From the NCBI GenBank assembly GCA_034927285.1, contig JAYFQF010000043.1:1-44963 (forward strand): a stretch of 44,963 nt of DNA. Direction: 5' to 3'. The DNA comes from JAYFQF01 sp034927285. GTDB taxonomy: Bacteria > Bacillota > Peptococcia > DRI-13 > UBA5745. The notes beneath the pieces are model-generated. The model was given only the letters and a program-made list of their open reading frames with translations. It did not search any database and was not told where the DNA came from. The stretch's first letter is position 1. Each line of letters starts with the position of its first letter. Position numbers and translations under genes: made by a program. Shown here in pieces: positions 34,101 to 41,688 of this stretch.

Positions 34101-37100
34101 GGAATCCGTGCCCACATAATCCAGATCGCCGCTCGTATCACCCGGCAGAACAGTATAATTAAAAGTTAAAGTCGTTGTTCCCGAACCGGATGCATAATTA
34201 ATAGTCCGGTCTGTTGTGCCGGTTTCGAGAAGCAGCTGGGGCGTATCTGTAACCGTAACGGCATGAGAAAATGTTACCGTAACGGCAATAACATCCCCCG
34301 CCTTATAAGTGCCGTTAGCCGTGGAGCTTGAAACATTGGTGACCGCTGGGATATCATCATCCAAAATGGTAATCGTCTGCTGTTGTACTCCGTTTTCAAA
34401 GCCTTTTGAAACGCCGGAAATATCAACGACAATTGTTTCGTTTCCTTCCGTGTCTGCATCCTGGATCGCCGTAATACCGGTAGCGGCATTGGCAGACAGG
34501 CTTTCCGCGGGAATCGTGATGGTCGTGCTTGCCGTGTTGTTGTAATCGGTTCCGCTTGTAGCCGTTCCCGAATAGGACAGGGTAACAGTTACGTCCTGAC
34601 TTGAAGTCTGAGACAGCGCCGCGGTGACGATTGAGGTTTCGGCAGCTTCCGCAATGCTTGCAGAGCCTACGCTCAAGCTGACTGTGGGGAAAGCTGCAAT
34701 TACAATCGCCTTGCTGGCAGAGAGGGAGTTTGCCGCCCCCGGAGAAGGCAGGGTCAAAACAGCATTTGTTTCGCCGCGTTTGATCGCTCCTCCATTCAAT
34801 GCGAGTGCGTTCGTGGCTATGTAGTCAAGATCGGCCGACTCGTCGCCCGCTTGCGTCGTATATAAAAACGTCAGCGTATTGCTTCCAGAGCCGCCGATAT
34901 AGGTGGCGGTTCTGGAAACCGGACCTGTTTCCAAAGCCAGATGAGGCGTTCCCGTGACCGTAACGGTATTGGAGAAAGTGACCGTAATCTCAATTGCTTC
35001 GCCGATGCCGTAAGTGCCGTCTGTTTTTACTGAGGTTACACCCGTTATAGTCGGAGCAATTGCCGTGATGTCAATATTTACAGTGCCCAGAGTGACATCT
35101 GTGCCCCCTCCCGAACCTGTAAAGCCTGCGTCATTGGCGGTTAGGGTCAGAGTTGTAACGTTATTGCCATAAGCATTTATTGCTCCTGTATATTTAATAT
35201 TGGAGGCAGCATTGAGGTAAGTATCAATACTTTCAGCTGTCCCGGTTAAGGTTAAAGCAGCGCTTCCCGAACCCGTAACAGTAACGCCGCCTCCGGCTGC
35301 AGCCGAAAGAGTCCCTGCCCCCGCGGTTAAGGTTAACGTGATGGAATTCGCTGCCGCGTCAACATCGGCAAAGCTTGCTGCCGAAAGGTCAATATTGCTT
35401 GCCGTATTTTCCGTGACCGAGATATCTGTTGGTAATCCGGTTATGCCGGGATTGTCATTGACTGCTGAAATGTTGATGTTGACAGTTCCAAGCAGCGGGT
35501 TAACCGTACCGTCGCTGGCATAGACGGTAATGGTCGCCGCATTATCTCCGTTTGCATCAGCGGCTCCCGTATATTTGATGTTCGTTGCGGTATCTAAAAA
35601 AGCATTGATATTGGCGGCGGTTCCCGACAAGGTCAGAGTCCCGGTGCCGCTTCCTTCGACTGTAACAGATCCTGCCGCAGATGAAGTAAACGTACCTGCC
35701 GAAGCCGCCAAAGTAACGGTAAGCGCGTCGTTGTCATCATCGCTGAATGTTGCAGCCGACAGGTCGACATTACCAAGCGTATCTTCCGTGAGCGATATGT
35801 CTGTCGGCAAGCCGGGAACGGCAGGCGCGGTGTTTGTTCCTGTTCCCTGAATGGAAAAAGTATACGGATTCTTGTCGCCGTCATTATTTGCGATAGATAC
35901 CGAAGCGGTGCGCAAACCCGTTGCCGACGGGTCAAAGGTTATCTGAAATGCTGTTGAACCTCCTGCGGCTATGGAAGAAGAGGGAGGCGAAGTAATACTG
36001 AAATCAGCGGCGTTTGTTCCGCTTAGGGTAACATAGGGAGAAGAACCGGTCAGCGACAACGCGGCGGCGCCGGTGTTTTGAATGATAAAAGTACGTACCA
36101 CTGTACCGGAGGCCACCGTGACAGAGTCGAAGTCGGTGTGATCCGATGTGGATGGCGTTGCATCGCCGTCGGCGATTGAGGTGGCGTTGCCCTGAATATT
36201 GATTTCGGGGGCTGCTATATATGTAAACTGATCCGCCTCACTCGTCGCGCTCGTTCCGCCCGCCGTGGTGACCGTGATGTCTACTGTTCCCGTTCCGCCC
36301 GCAGGGGAAACGGCGGTGATCTGCGTTGCGGAATCAACTGTATAGGAAGCGGCGTCAGCGCTGCCGAATTTCACGGCGGTGGCGCCTGTGAAATTTGTAC
36401 CCGTAATGGTAACGCTTGTACCGACTGCTGTTGGACCGCTATTCGGAAATATAGAGGTGATCACCGGCTCTGCTGCGTCCGTTGTAAAGGTCATATCCTC
36501 ACCGGTAGCCGTGCCCCCGGTATTTGTGCCCTTCACGCGGTAGTGGTAGATCGTATTAGGATCAAGGCCGGCCACGGATGCGTTTACCTCTGTGTTCGAC
36601 GAACCGGTCAGGGGACTCTGGGCCGCGGTGACGGTCGAGCCATAGCTTGCCGTCGTGCCGTATTCAAAGGTCACGGCGGTGCTTGCGCCGCCCGCGTTTA
36701 CCGTACCGTTCAGCGTCGCGCCAGTCGAGGTTACACCGGTGGGCGCGGCCGTTGTCACAGTGGGTGCGGATGTAGTGCCGGTATAGGTAATCTCAACAGA
36801 TTTATCAATAGGGAGATTGCCAAAACCTTCATCATAATAATACACATAAAAGGAATAAACGCCCGGCGCAGAAAAAGTAAATGTCAGCTGGCTATCGTTT
36901 GAATAGGCTTTCAAATTCGAATAGCTTCTTCCATTTCCGGCATCTGTGTTGCTATAAGGTCCAATATCCCCCTCCATATCAGTGACTGTCGCATAAATGG
37001 AGCCGCACACAGGTTGCGTAAGCCCGCCATTTCCAAGATAATTACCGAGATCAATTGAACCAAAAATCTGAAACGCTGTAAAATATGCAGTACTGGTCGT

Positions 37101-37211
37101 ACAAGAAAGTGGCACATCCGCCGCCATCGCTGGCGTCACCGGCAGAAGGCTCAGAAGCATGGCCAAGGTCAAAGCGAAGGATGCGAATTTCTTCCAAACA
37201 TTTCGTTTCAT
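31155..37211 (-). CDS. Giant multidomain S-layer (SLH) surface protein
   Basis: 2018 residues. A signal peptide (about 1-31, ending PAMA) shows it is exported. Following in order are an N-terminal beta domain, a fibronectin-III-like domain, an IPT/TIG domain (PVITSIFPNSGPTAVGTSVT) and a choice-of-anchor domain. Then come two cadherin-like repeats (GLPTDISLTEDT and GLPTDISVTENT), SwmB-like repeats, a Calx-beta domain (ending TITILDDD), bacterial Ig-like repeats and a second FN3 domain. A conserved pre-SLH beta region follows. Residues about 1830-2018 are three SLH domains (the first with DVTNHWAKDAI and ITRAEFAAIIVRAL) that bind pyruvylated wall polymer non-covalently. No enzyme motif is seen, so an adhesive or structural role is likely. 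GAGGGGG is 7 bases before the ATG. The gene is flanked by decayed genes on its upstream side. Confidence 0.93.
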   Translation of the reverse strand: MKRNVWKKFASFALTLAMLLSLLPVTPAMAADVPLSCTTSTAYFTAFQIFGSIDLGNYLGNGGLTQPVCGSIYATVTDMEGDIGPYSNTDAGNGRSYSNLKAYSNDSQLTFTFSAPGVYSFYVYYYDEGFGNLPIDKSVEITYTGTTSAPTVTTAAPTGVTSTGATLNGTVNAGGASTAVTFEYGTTASYGSTVTAAQSPLTGSSNTEVNASVAGLDPNTIYHYRVKGTNTGGTATGEDMTFTTDAAEPVITSIFPNSGPTAVGTSVTITGTNFTGATAVKFGSADAASYTVDSATQITAVSPAGGTGTVDITVTTAGGTSATSEADQFTYIAAPEINIQGNATSIADGDATPSTSDHTDFDSVTVASGTVVRTFIIQNTGAAALSLTGSSPYVTLSGTNAADFSITSPPSSSIAAGGSTAFQITFDPSATGLRTASVSIANNDGDKNPYTFSIQGTGTNTAPAVPGLPTDISLTEDTLGNVDLSAATFSDDDNDALTVTLAASAGTFTSSAAGSVTVEGSGTGTLTLSGTAANINAFLDTATNIKYTGAADANGDNAATITVYASDGTVNPLLGTVNINISAVNDNPGITGLPTDISVTENTASNIDLSAASFADVDAAANSITLTLTAGAGTLSAAAGGGVTVTGSGSAALTLTGTAESIDTYLNAASNIKYTGAINAYGNNVTTLTLTANDAGFTGSGGGTDVTLGTVNIDITAIAPTITGVTSVKTDGTYGIGEAIEITVTFSNTVTVTGTPHLALETGPVSRTATYIGGSGSNTLTFLYTTQAGDESADLDYIATNALALNGGAIKRGETNAVLTLPSPGAANSLSASKAIVIAAFPTVSLSVGSASIAEAAETSIVTAALSQTSSQDVTVTLSYSGTATSGTDYNNTASTTITIPAESLSANAATGITAIQDADTEGNETIVVDISGVSKGFENGVQQQTITILDDDIPAVTNVSSSTANGTYKAGDVIAVTVTFSHAVTVTDTPQLLLETGTTDRTINYASGSGTTTLTFNYTVLPGDTSGDLDYVGTDSLTLNGGTVTNGGLDASLVLPAPGSGSSLAGNKAIVVDTTVPTASIVVADTALKAGETSLVTITFSEAVIGFTNAELTVANGFLSAVSSADGGSTYTATFTPTADIEAATNVIALDNTRVTDAAGNTGAGTVDSNTYAIDTRCPTVSSVAVPGNRTYIAGENLEFSVNFDDNVTVNGTPRIALVVGSTTLYAVYSEGSGRADLKFVYTVGTGQNDKDGITVDALSLNGGTINDAAGNAASLTLNSVGSTAFVYVDGVVPPVPSVPDLATASDMGTSGTDNITNDTTPTLTGTAEANSTVTLYDTDGITVLGTATATGGDWSITASALADGTHTITAKTTDIAGNTSAASTGLSITIDATRPTATIVMADTDLMAGDEASVTITFSKAVTNFTNADLTASNGSLSAVNSSDGGITFTATFTANNIDDDTNSIAVDLTGAIDTAGNNGTGTAVSANYTIAMPAAPGAPASVTATAANEQATVSFTPPTSNGGAKITGYTVTSSPGGITATGTASPITVTGLTNGTAYTFTVSATNSAGTGAASAASAAITPYAASSDDGPSTPTTPQSTAVVEVNGEPQSAGTSASSTKTSGQTVTTVTVDTDKLNTILKSKGTGATVTIPVTTGSDIAAGVLTGDMVDSMEENGATFVIQTEIATYTLPAAEININAVSERFGENVTLADIEVTVSIAEPSEDTVTVVENAAEDGGFTLVVPAVDFTISCSYNGTTVDVSNFNSYVERTIAIPEGVDPSKITTGVVVKPDGTTHHVPTRVTVIDGKYYAVINSLTNSTYAVVWHPVEFVDVTNHWAKDAINDMGSRMVVNGVDEKNYASDRNITRAEFAAIIVRALGLESGMGENPFGDVKSSDWYCGYIETASVYEIINGYNNGNFGPNDTITRQQAMVMIARAMKITGLTISLTGNDISALLGAYTDGAFVSDYAKDCIAACLKTGITSGTGNAMISPKDYITRAEVAVMVQRLLQKSGLI

Positions 37212-37263
37212 TTGTTATCCCCCTCATTATCAGACGAAATCGCCGCCTGTTTTTTCTCTAATC

Positions 37264-37494
37264 TTACCTGACGAAAGTTTCTATCTGTATCTTCTTCGGC
37301 CAGTAGCATACGCCCACATCCAGCGCACGGGGTTTATCCAGATGGAAGTCGGCGTAGACGCAGTACCAACAGGTCTGCTCCGCCGCACCGCCCCGTGGCG
37401 TAAAAGCGGGACAGTTCTGTTTTGGCCAGACGTTGCCGCCGGAATTAGGGGCGGACAGCGCCTGATCTTCTCTCCGTCTAGCAGTTTCGCTCAT
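37264..37494 (-). CDS. Small four-cysteine protein, unknown function
   Basis: 76 residues from the ATG at 37494, which has GGGAG 9 bases upstream. A longer open frame to 37545 lacks one. I do not recognise the family with certainty. Cys residues are at 28, 42, 45 and 63 (a CWYC pair flanked by single Cys), followed by the patterned YADFHLD and ALDVGVC. This spacing suits a small zinc ribbon or iron-sulfur site. It has no signal peptide or membrane segment. It lies 52 bases upstream of the SLH protein gene, same strand, and downstream of a truncated sensor kinase, so it may be part of a disrupted cluster. Confidence 0.6.
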   Translation of the reverse strand: MSETARRREDQALSAPNSGGNVWPKQNCPAFTPRGGAAEQTCWYCVYADFHLDKPRALDVGVCYWPKKIQIETFVR

Positions 37495-37647
37495 AAGAAA
37501 ACGCTCCCTTCTCTTCGTTGCTTTCCTGCAAGAGGATAGCATCAAAAAGAAGAAAGCGTCTATTTCTTACTTAAATGGCGCGATTCTCTGCTTAATGTTG
37601 TCGAATTTCGAAAAAATAACGCTTGACAAGCATATTTACATCTGTTC

Positions 37648-38163
37648 TCATACCATCAGCCGAACCTTGAATATACCGTCCGAAATCTCATAAGCCAGCT
37701 CGCCTTCGCACTCCTTCACAAAGCCGGCCACGCTTTGGGTGCCCTTGCCGCGACCCTCCTCGCGAGATATGGGAAAGCCGTTTTCGCCCAACGCCACGGC
37801 GGTAAAGCGCAATGTGCGCTGTTTTACAGGCAGGGCGGAGACGGCGGTAATGGCGTTTTCCATAAGGTTTGATACTGTCATCGCCAGCGAAAGCTCATCT
37901 ATGTCGAGCTTTTCCGGAATGTTCAGCCGCAGCTCGCAGCGAACGCCCCGCTGCCGCGCAAGCTCGGCATAATAGGATACGGCTGCGTTCACCGACACGT
38001 TCTGGCAGTAGCTCTGCGGCTTTTGCGGCAATGCCTCGCTCTGCTGCCGGATGAGGTCGGCGGCCTTGTCCGCTTCGCCCTGCCGCAGCAGGGGAAGCAG
38101 CGTGTTGTTGAAGTGGCGGCGGTCATGCTGCACGATACTCATCTGTCGCACGGTCTCGTCCAT
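37648..38163 (-). pseudogene. Truncated AgrC-type sensor histidine kinase
   Basis: 171 residues resembling only the C-terminal half of a GHKL-type kinase of the AgrC/peptide-pheromone class. The phospho-acceptor His is in HDRRHFNN (residue 14) and the N box is NLMENAI. The normal N-terminal membrane sensor is absent, with an in-frame stop 11 codons upstream of the ATG. Between LRFTAVALGE and NGFPIS about 15 residues of the ATP-binding lid seem deleted compared with the family. A reduced G box (GRGKGTQSVAGF) remains. I read it as a decaying gene. No response regulator is present. Confidence 0.7.
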
Positions 38164-38259
38164 CAGCGAAAGACGCTGGCAAGCGCGTACGAAAAAAAGT
38201 TACAACAAGCCTAAAACGGTGAAATCGCTACCGGCAAACCTGCAAATGGGCTTCAAGCC

Positions 38260-38526
38260 CTAAACCGCGAAAAAGCAATCTGTCTTTCCTTTACCTTTCT
38301 GCACAAGCAATTTTATATCGCACATTTGCCGCAACAGTCTCCCCGCTGTGCTTTGCCCACAGCTTAAAAGCGTCTCAACTTCTCCGCCAGTGATGAAGCC
38401 TAGGTAACACTCGTCGATGGTAAAAGAGGCCTTTTCGGTGTGTTCATAGGTCTGACTCCTGTTTTCTGGATTTCGGCAGATACAGAAAAAGAGCGGGCAT
38501 CTCCGAAAGAACCTCGGGACATTCAT
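38260..38526 (-). pseudogene. Remnant with a winged-helix-like C-terminus
   Basis: 88 codons. Residues about 38-88 (GGEVETLLSCGQSTAGRL onwards, ending KGKGKTDCFF) look like a small winged helix as found at the C-terminus of Fic or AlbA-type ATP-binding proteins. The N-terminal 30 residues are low-quality, and the start lies inside an inverted repeat. A gene fragment is more likely than a complete protein; I cannot name the parent. Confidence 0.35.
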
Positions 38527-38599
38527 TCTCGATTTCCCGTGTTTTGATGTCGAAAAATCGAAAAGACGTTTTGAATGAGGTATTTTCGGAAATGCCCGC
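38493..38599. repeat. Inverted repeat, 23-base arms
   Basis: Arms at 38493-38515 and 38577-38599 match at 20 of 23 positions (core GCGGGCAT, TCCGAAA, ACCTC) around a 61-base centre. No T-run follows. It could be a small non-autonomous element or the scar of an inversion. The rest of 38527-38926 shows no supported gene. Confidence 0.65.
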
Positions 38600-38926
38600 G
38601 CAGCAAGGCTTTCCGGGTTTCAAGGTCCGAAAAACGCTGTATTGCAAGGGTTTTGCGGTTGCCTGGATAAGCCTTGTCTCACCACAGCTCGCCTCAGGTT
38701 GCCAAAGCAGTCAGTTGCTCGAAATCAGTTTGCACGTAAGCGCACGCTGGTTCGAAACTCACTCCCTCTGCCAAAACTAAAGGAGATGTCGCAAATTGGT
38801 TGAGAAATCAAAGAGCGACAGCCCTTTTAATGAGGATATAGCAACAGCCCCTTTCTATGTTATACTGAATAAAGTAAATGGCATTAAATATAACGCTGGT
38901 ACGATAAATTCTATGGAGGATATAGT

Positions 38927-39121
38927 ATGGAAAAGTTTGAATATAAAACACTGCTTACGGATGCAAAAGGCTTTTGGGGCGGTGAGGTTGATTCAATGGC
39001 ATTTCAAAACCAATTAAATGAATTGGGTGCCCAGGGATGGGAATTAGTAAACAGCATTGCGACGGCCCAAGGCCAAGGAACTACAAGATGGATCATTTCA
39101 ACTTTAAAACGAAAAATATAG
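38927..39121 (+). CDS. DUF4177 small protein
   Basis: 64 residues, the usual DUF4177 length. It shows the family pattern: FEYKTL at the start, a central LNELGAQGWELVNSI, and a C-terminal TLKRKI. The function of the family is not known; it is a cytoplasmic compact alpha/beta protein. GGAGG is 7 bases before the ATG, and TATACT at 38861-38866 is a possible -10 box. It is transcribed alone, on the opposite strand to its neighbours, and ends at a terminator. Confidence 0.85.
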   Translation: MEKFEYKTLLTDAKGFWGGEVDSMAFQNQLNELGAQGWELVNSIATAQGQGTTRWIISTLKRKI

Positions 39122-39175
39122 TTTGATGAACTGCCAGCGGGAGATACCTGCATCTATTTTTTACTGATAATACAC

Positions 39176-39210
39176 AAGCCCCTGAAAGCACTATGTTTTC
39201 AGGGGCTTTA
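39176..39210. terminator. Intrinsic terminator after the DUF4177 gene
   Basis: Stem AAGCCCCTGAAA / TTTCAGGGGCTT with an 8-base loop is followed by TATC. The T-run is short, so it is perhaps bidirectional. Confidence 0.7.
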
Positions 39211-39349
39211 TCTATCTCTCGGTGATGCCGCAATTTTGACCTCGCGGCTCTGTGATGCCCAATGATGCCCGCCCGCCAGGACGGCGGGCAAGTATCTTAT
39301 CCAAACCTCAGACCCTGGGTGGTGCCCGGCCTCAATACCTCCGTATTTT

Positions 39350-39772
39350 TTACGCCAAAGCCTTTCCCAAGGCTTCGCAGGCTGCTTCCGCCTCGGCGTC
39401 GGGTGCTTCCTGGGCAATTACAGGCTCGCAGCAGAGCTTAACCCCCGCTTTGGACGCCCTCTCTTCCCAGTCCCTCATCCATTGGCCGTCGCCCCAGCCG
39501 TAAGAGCCGAAAAAGGCTGCTTTTTTTCCTGCAAGCTTACTTTCCACCGCATCATACATCGGTTCAAATTCACCGGACTCTAATTCTTCGGCGCCCATGG
39601 AGGGGCAGCCAAAAGCCAGGGCATCATAGTTTTCTGCCTGCTCGGGATTAAAATCACCGGCGGAAAATAAATCCACGGTCCCTCCGGCGGCTGCGGCTCC
39701 TTTTTCCACCGCTTTTGCCATAGCCTCGGTATTTCCCGTACCACTCCAATAAACAACGGCTATTTTCGACAT
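39350..39772 (-). CDS. Flavodoxin
   Basis: 140 residues from the ATG at 39772, preferred because AAAGGA lies 8 bases upstream; an ATG 9 bases earlier is possible. It binds FMN, with the phosphate loop WSGTGNTEAMA at residues about 9-19 and the aromatic-containing 90s loop GSYGWGDG. It is a short-chain flavodoxin, an electron carrier that replaces ferredoxin under iron limitation. It is the third gene after DUF2325 and DUF3793 and downstream of metal-regulator boxes, which supports iron-starvation expression. Confidence 0.93.
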   Translation of the reverse strand: MSKIAVVYWSGTGNTEAMAKAVEKGAAAAGGTVDLFSAGDFNPEQAENYDALAFGCPSMGAEELESGEFEPMYDAVESKLAGKKAAFFGSYGWGDGQWMRDWEERASKAGVKLCCEPVIAQEAPDAEAEAACEALGKALA

Positions 39773-39810
39773 TGTATTCATCCTTTCTATCTTAGATATC
39801 CTATTTATCG

Positions 39811-40377
39811 TCAGACAGCCACAGTCAATTGTGCCAAAGACCGTCCGCCGTCGAACAACCTGCGGTAAACCTCGCTGCAGCGCTTAAACCGCGCAAAGGT
39901 TTTTTCTGCCTCCTGCTCCCGGCAATATACCTTCCAGCAGCCGCTCAGGCGGCAATTTTGTCCTTTATTCTCAATAAACCCCAGCACGTCATGAAGGGGA
40001 TATCCCAAAAAAAGCCCGATCTCATGGGGAAAGCCCTGGGAATCCGCGATACGTCCTATCAGGCAGGCCAGCCATTCCTCCGGCTCCGTGCCTATGGGAT
40101 AACCACAGTGCCTAAGCAGGCGGCGGGCCTCTTCGGTGCTTAAGTCTGCCGCCAGTTTATTGGGACGGTAAACATAGAACAAAGCGGTCCGCTGATTCTT
40201 GCGCAGAATCACTGCCCGGGGTGCGGCAGGGCCCCGGTCCTTGCCGTAAGCCTCCAGTATCTGCATAAGCTCTCCCTCGCTGCCGAAAGCATAGTTAAAC
40301 ATACTGCCGGTTTTCAGTCCCGCCAGGGTGGGCGCACAGTATTCCACCAAATGGGTTTCAAAGGCTTGCAGCCGCAT
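39811..40377 (-). CDS. DUF3793 family protein
   Basis: 188 residues. Recognised by the family's C-terminal signature HEIGLFLGYPLHDVLGFIENKG and the following CWKVY, and an N-terminal HLVEYCAPTLAGLK. The biochemical function is unknown. In Clostridia this family is commonly adjacent to DUF2325, flavodoxin and ferrous-iron transport genes, which points to iron or heme-related metabolism. The ATG has GGGGGA 6 bases upstream and overlaps the end of the DUF2325 gene by 20 bases, so they are coupled. No membrane segments. Confidence 0.9.
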   Translation of the reverse strand: MRLQAFETHLVEYCAPTLAGLKTGSMFNYAFGSEGELMQILEAYGKDRGPAAPRAVILRKNQRTALFYVYRPNKLAADLSTEEARRLLRHCGYPIGTEPEEWLACLIGRIADSQGFPHEIGLFLGYPLHDVLGFIENKGQNCRLSGCWKVYCREQEAEKTFARFKRCSEVYRRLFDGGRSLAQLTVAV

Positions 40378-40666
40378 AGGCCGTCCCCCTTGCGTATTTT
40401 TCCATGATATTCTTCAAGGCCGAGGCGCTGCTGCTATGACAGCGTTCCACTGCGGTTTTCTTACGGCGGGCTTCGGTAACGGCCAGATTGACCATAGCGT
40501 GAGATACTGTATTGGTAAATAAAATGATCAGATCCGGGTCGCCGATTTGGCTTTTCATATTATTCCTGATCTGAGTAAAAACTTTCGCCCGATACCCATA
40601 ATTACTGCATATTTCTTTATACTGCCCATGCATACAATCGTTTCCTCCGATAATCACTACGCTCAT
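40358..40666 (-). CDS. DUF2325 family protein
   Basis: 102 residues. It begins MSVVIIGGNDCMHGQYKEIC and has the LIILFTNTVSHAMVNLAV stretch and a conserved His/Ser-rich segment (VERCHSSSASAL) characteristic of DUF2325, a small Rossmann-like family of unknown function with conserved Cys and His that could bind metal. It is the first gene of the three-gene unit. The leader carries a GTTAG-N6-CTAAC box, and a second overlaps the start of the transcript. Expression is therefore probably derepressed when iron or manganese is low. Confidence 0.9.
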   Translation of the reverse strand: MSVVIIGGNDCMHGQYKEICSNYGYRAKVFTQIRNNMKSQIGDPDLIILFTNTVSHAMVNLAVTEARRKKTAVERCHSSSASALKNIMEKYARGTAYAAASL

Positions 40667-40709
40667 TCCGACCTTCCTTTCCTGTTGAGTATTTTTTCTG
40701 TCCTCGATA

Positions 40710-40725
40710 GTTAGTTATAGCTAAC
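40710..40725. promoter_or_regulatory. DtxR/MntR-type operator 1
   Basis: GTTAGTTATAGCTAAC, a 16-base near-palindrome of the GTTAG-N6-CTAAC form, 94 bases centre to centre from operator 2, within the leader of the DUF2325 unit. It resembles the TTAGGTTAGGCTAACC-type DtxR box. Confidence 0.7.
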
Positions 40726-40802
40726 CATTTGACTTAAAAAAAACAGCCCTTTGACTGTCCTGGAACATTCTTTTTATCCTGCCAATCTTTAATGTCCCTC
40801 TC

Positions 40803-40820
40803 AGTTAGCCTAAGCTAACT
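40803..40820. promoter_or_regulatory. DtxR/MntR-type operator 2
   Basis: AGTTAGC-CTAA-GCTAACT with perfect 7-base arms. It begins just after the -10 box of the minus-strand promoter, at about +3 to +18, a repressing position for the DUF2325-DUF3793-flavodoxin unit. Confidence 0.78.
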
Positions 40821-40828
40821 TTAACTTG

Positions 40829-40857
40829 AGTTTACCTTACTCTTTTCCCCCTGTCAA
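40829..40857 (-). promoter_or_regulatory. Promoter of the DUF2325-DUF3793-flavodoxin unit
   Basis: TTGACA (40852-40857), 17 bases, TAAACT (40829-40834) on the minus strand. The leader is about 155 bases and holds both operators. Confidence 0.8.
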
Positions 40858-40874
40858 TAATAATTTCAGTAAAC

Positions 40875-40903
40875 TTGAAAAAAACCTGATATTCTGTTAT
40901 GAT
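40875..40903 (+). promoter_or_regulatory. Promoter of the DtxR-family regulator
   Basis: TTGAAA (40875-40880), 17 bases, TATGAT (40898-40903), 47 bases before the start codon. The nearest operator box is 55 bases upstream, so autoregulation is less certain. Confidence 0.7.
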
Positions 40904-40949
40904 AAATAACGAATACATAAAGAATATGATTGGGGGAGGCAAGGGTTAA

Positions 40950-41339
40950 ATGATGATGTCGGAATCGGCGGAAGACTATTTGGAGGCAATTTTGATCCTG
41001 CAAAACAAAAAAGGCCAGGTTCGCTCCATTGATATCGTTTCATACCTGGAATTTTCCAAACCCAGCGTCAGCACGGCCATGAAGCGCCTGCGGCAAAACG
41101 GTTATATTTTGATGGATAAGGAAGGGTATATTACCCTTACTGCCTCCGGCAGAAAAATTGCGGAAAAGATTTATGAGCGGCATCAAACCATTGCGGAAAT
41201 CCTCCATCAACTGGGCGTAGCCAAGGAAACCGCTTTGAAGGACGCCTGCAAGATCGAACACGATATCAGCGAAGAAAGCTTCCAGTGTATGAAAGCACAC
41301 TATTTAAACCATAAGCAGATTAACGCTTTGCCTTTTTAA
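40950..41339 (+). CDS. DtxR/MntR-family metal-dependent transcriptional regulator
   Basis: 129 residues. The N-terminal winged helix begins ESAEDYLEAILILQ (typical of MntR/DtxR) and has the recognition helix SKPSVSTAMKRLRQNGYI. The dimerisation and metal-binding domain follows, with candidate ligands in AEKIYERHQTIAEILHQLG, the Cys and Glu-His of CKIEHDISEE, and a C-terminal HYLNHKQ. There is no SH3-like third domain, so it is MntR-sized. The ATG is the first of a run of two in-frame ATG codons; AAGGG or GGGGGAGG lies upstream. It diverges from the DUF2325 unit and is the obvious ligand-sensing repressor of it. Whether it senses iron or manganese is not determinable. Confidence 0.92.
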   Translation: MMMSESAEDYLEAILILQNKKGQVRSIDIVSYLEFSKPSVSTAMKRLRQNGYILMDKEGYITLTASGRKIAEKIYERHQTIAEILHQLGVAKETALKDACKIEHDISEESFQCMKAHYLNHKQINALPF

Positions 41340-41442
41340 GGGTAAATTTCCGAACGTATCGGATGTATAGATATATCCTTGGAAAAATCATTGTTCCCCG
41401 CATTGGCCTGGGGACGGAGTGAAGTGCCGCCGTCAAAGTTAA

Positions 41443-41490
41443 GGGATGCCGCAAAAGGATTTGTTTTGCGGCATCCCTGATTTATTTTCT
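41443..41490 (+). terminator. Intrinsic terminator of the DtxR-family gene
   Basis: A perfect 14-bp stem GGGATGCCGCAAAA / TTTTGCGGCATCCC is followed by TGATTTATTTTC. The remaining bases of 41340-41553 hold nothing I can support. Confidence 0.85.
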
Positions 41491-41553
41491 TTTTCCGGTA
41501 CGATAAAACGCCCTACTTTCGCAGCTTCCCGCGGAAGCCTTTCCGCACAACAC

Positions 41554-41688
41554 CTATCCGGCGATATCTGAATCGCCTTCCGCTTTGGGTATTTTCTTTC
41601 CGGTGGCTTCTTTCCAAAACCTCTTTAGTAGGCCCTTCTCCGTTTTTCTTTTCAGTGCTTTAAAAAGTCCCCGGCGGCCCACAGGCAT
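41554..41688 (-). CDS. Possible small basic protein overlapping immA
   Basis: 44 codons from the ATG at 41688. They run past the immA stop in another frame and end at TAG. The part outside immA reads like protein, with RFWKEATGKKIPKAEG in the open part. No convincing ribosome binding site precedes the ATG, though coupling to immA is possible. No known family; a non-coding frame is a real alternative. Confidence 0.3.
   Translation of the reverse strand: MPVGRRGLFKALKRKTEKGLLKRFWKEATGKKIPKAEGDSDIAG

Noticed and set aside
38544..38780. 78-codon plus-strand frame
   Set aside because: It begins inside the inverted repeat and has no ribosome binding site or recognisable product.
38796..39017. Plus-strand frame overlapping the DUF4177 gene
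   Set aside because: The DUF4177 frame has GGAGG and family motifs; this one has neither.
39267..39291. GC-rich inverted repeat between the DUF4177 and flavodoxin genes
   Set aside because: Stem is short and has no T-run on either strand, so I do not call it a terminator.
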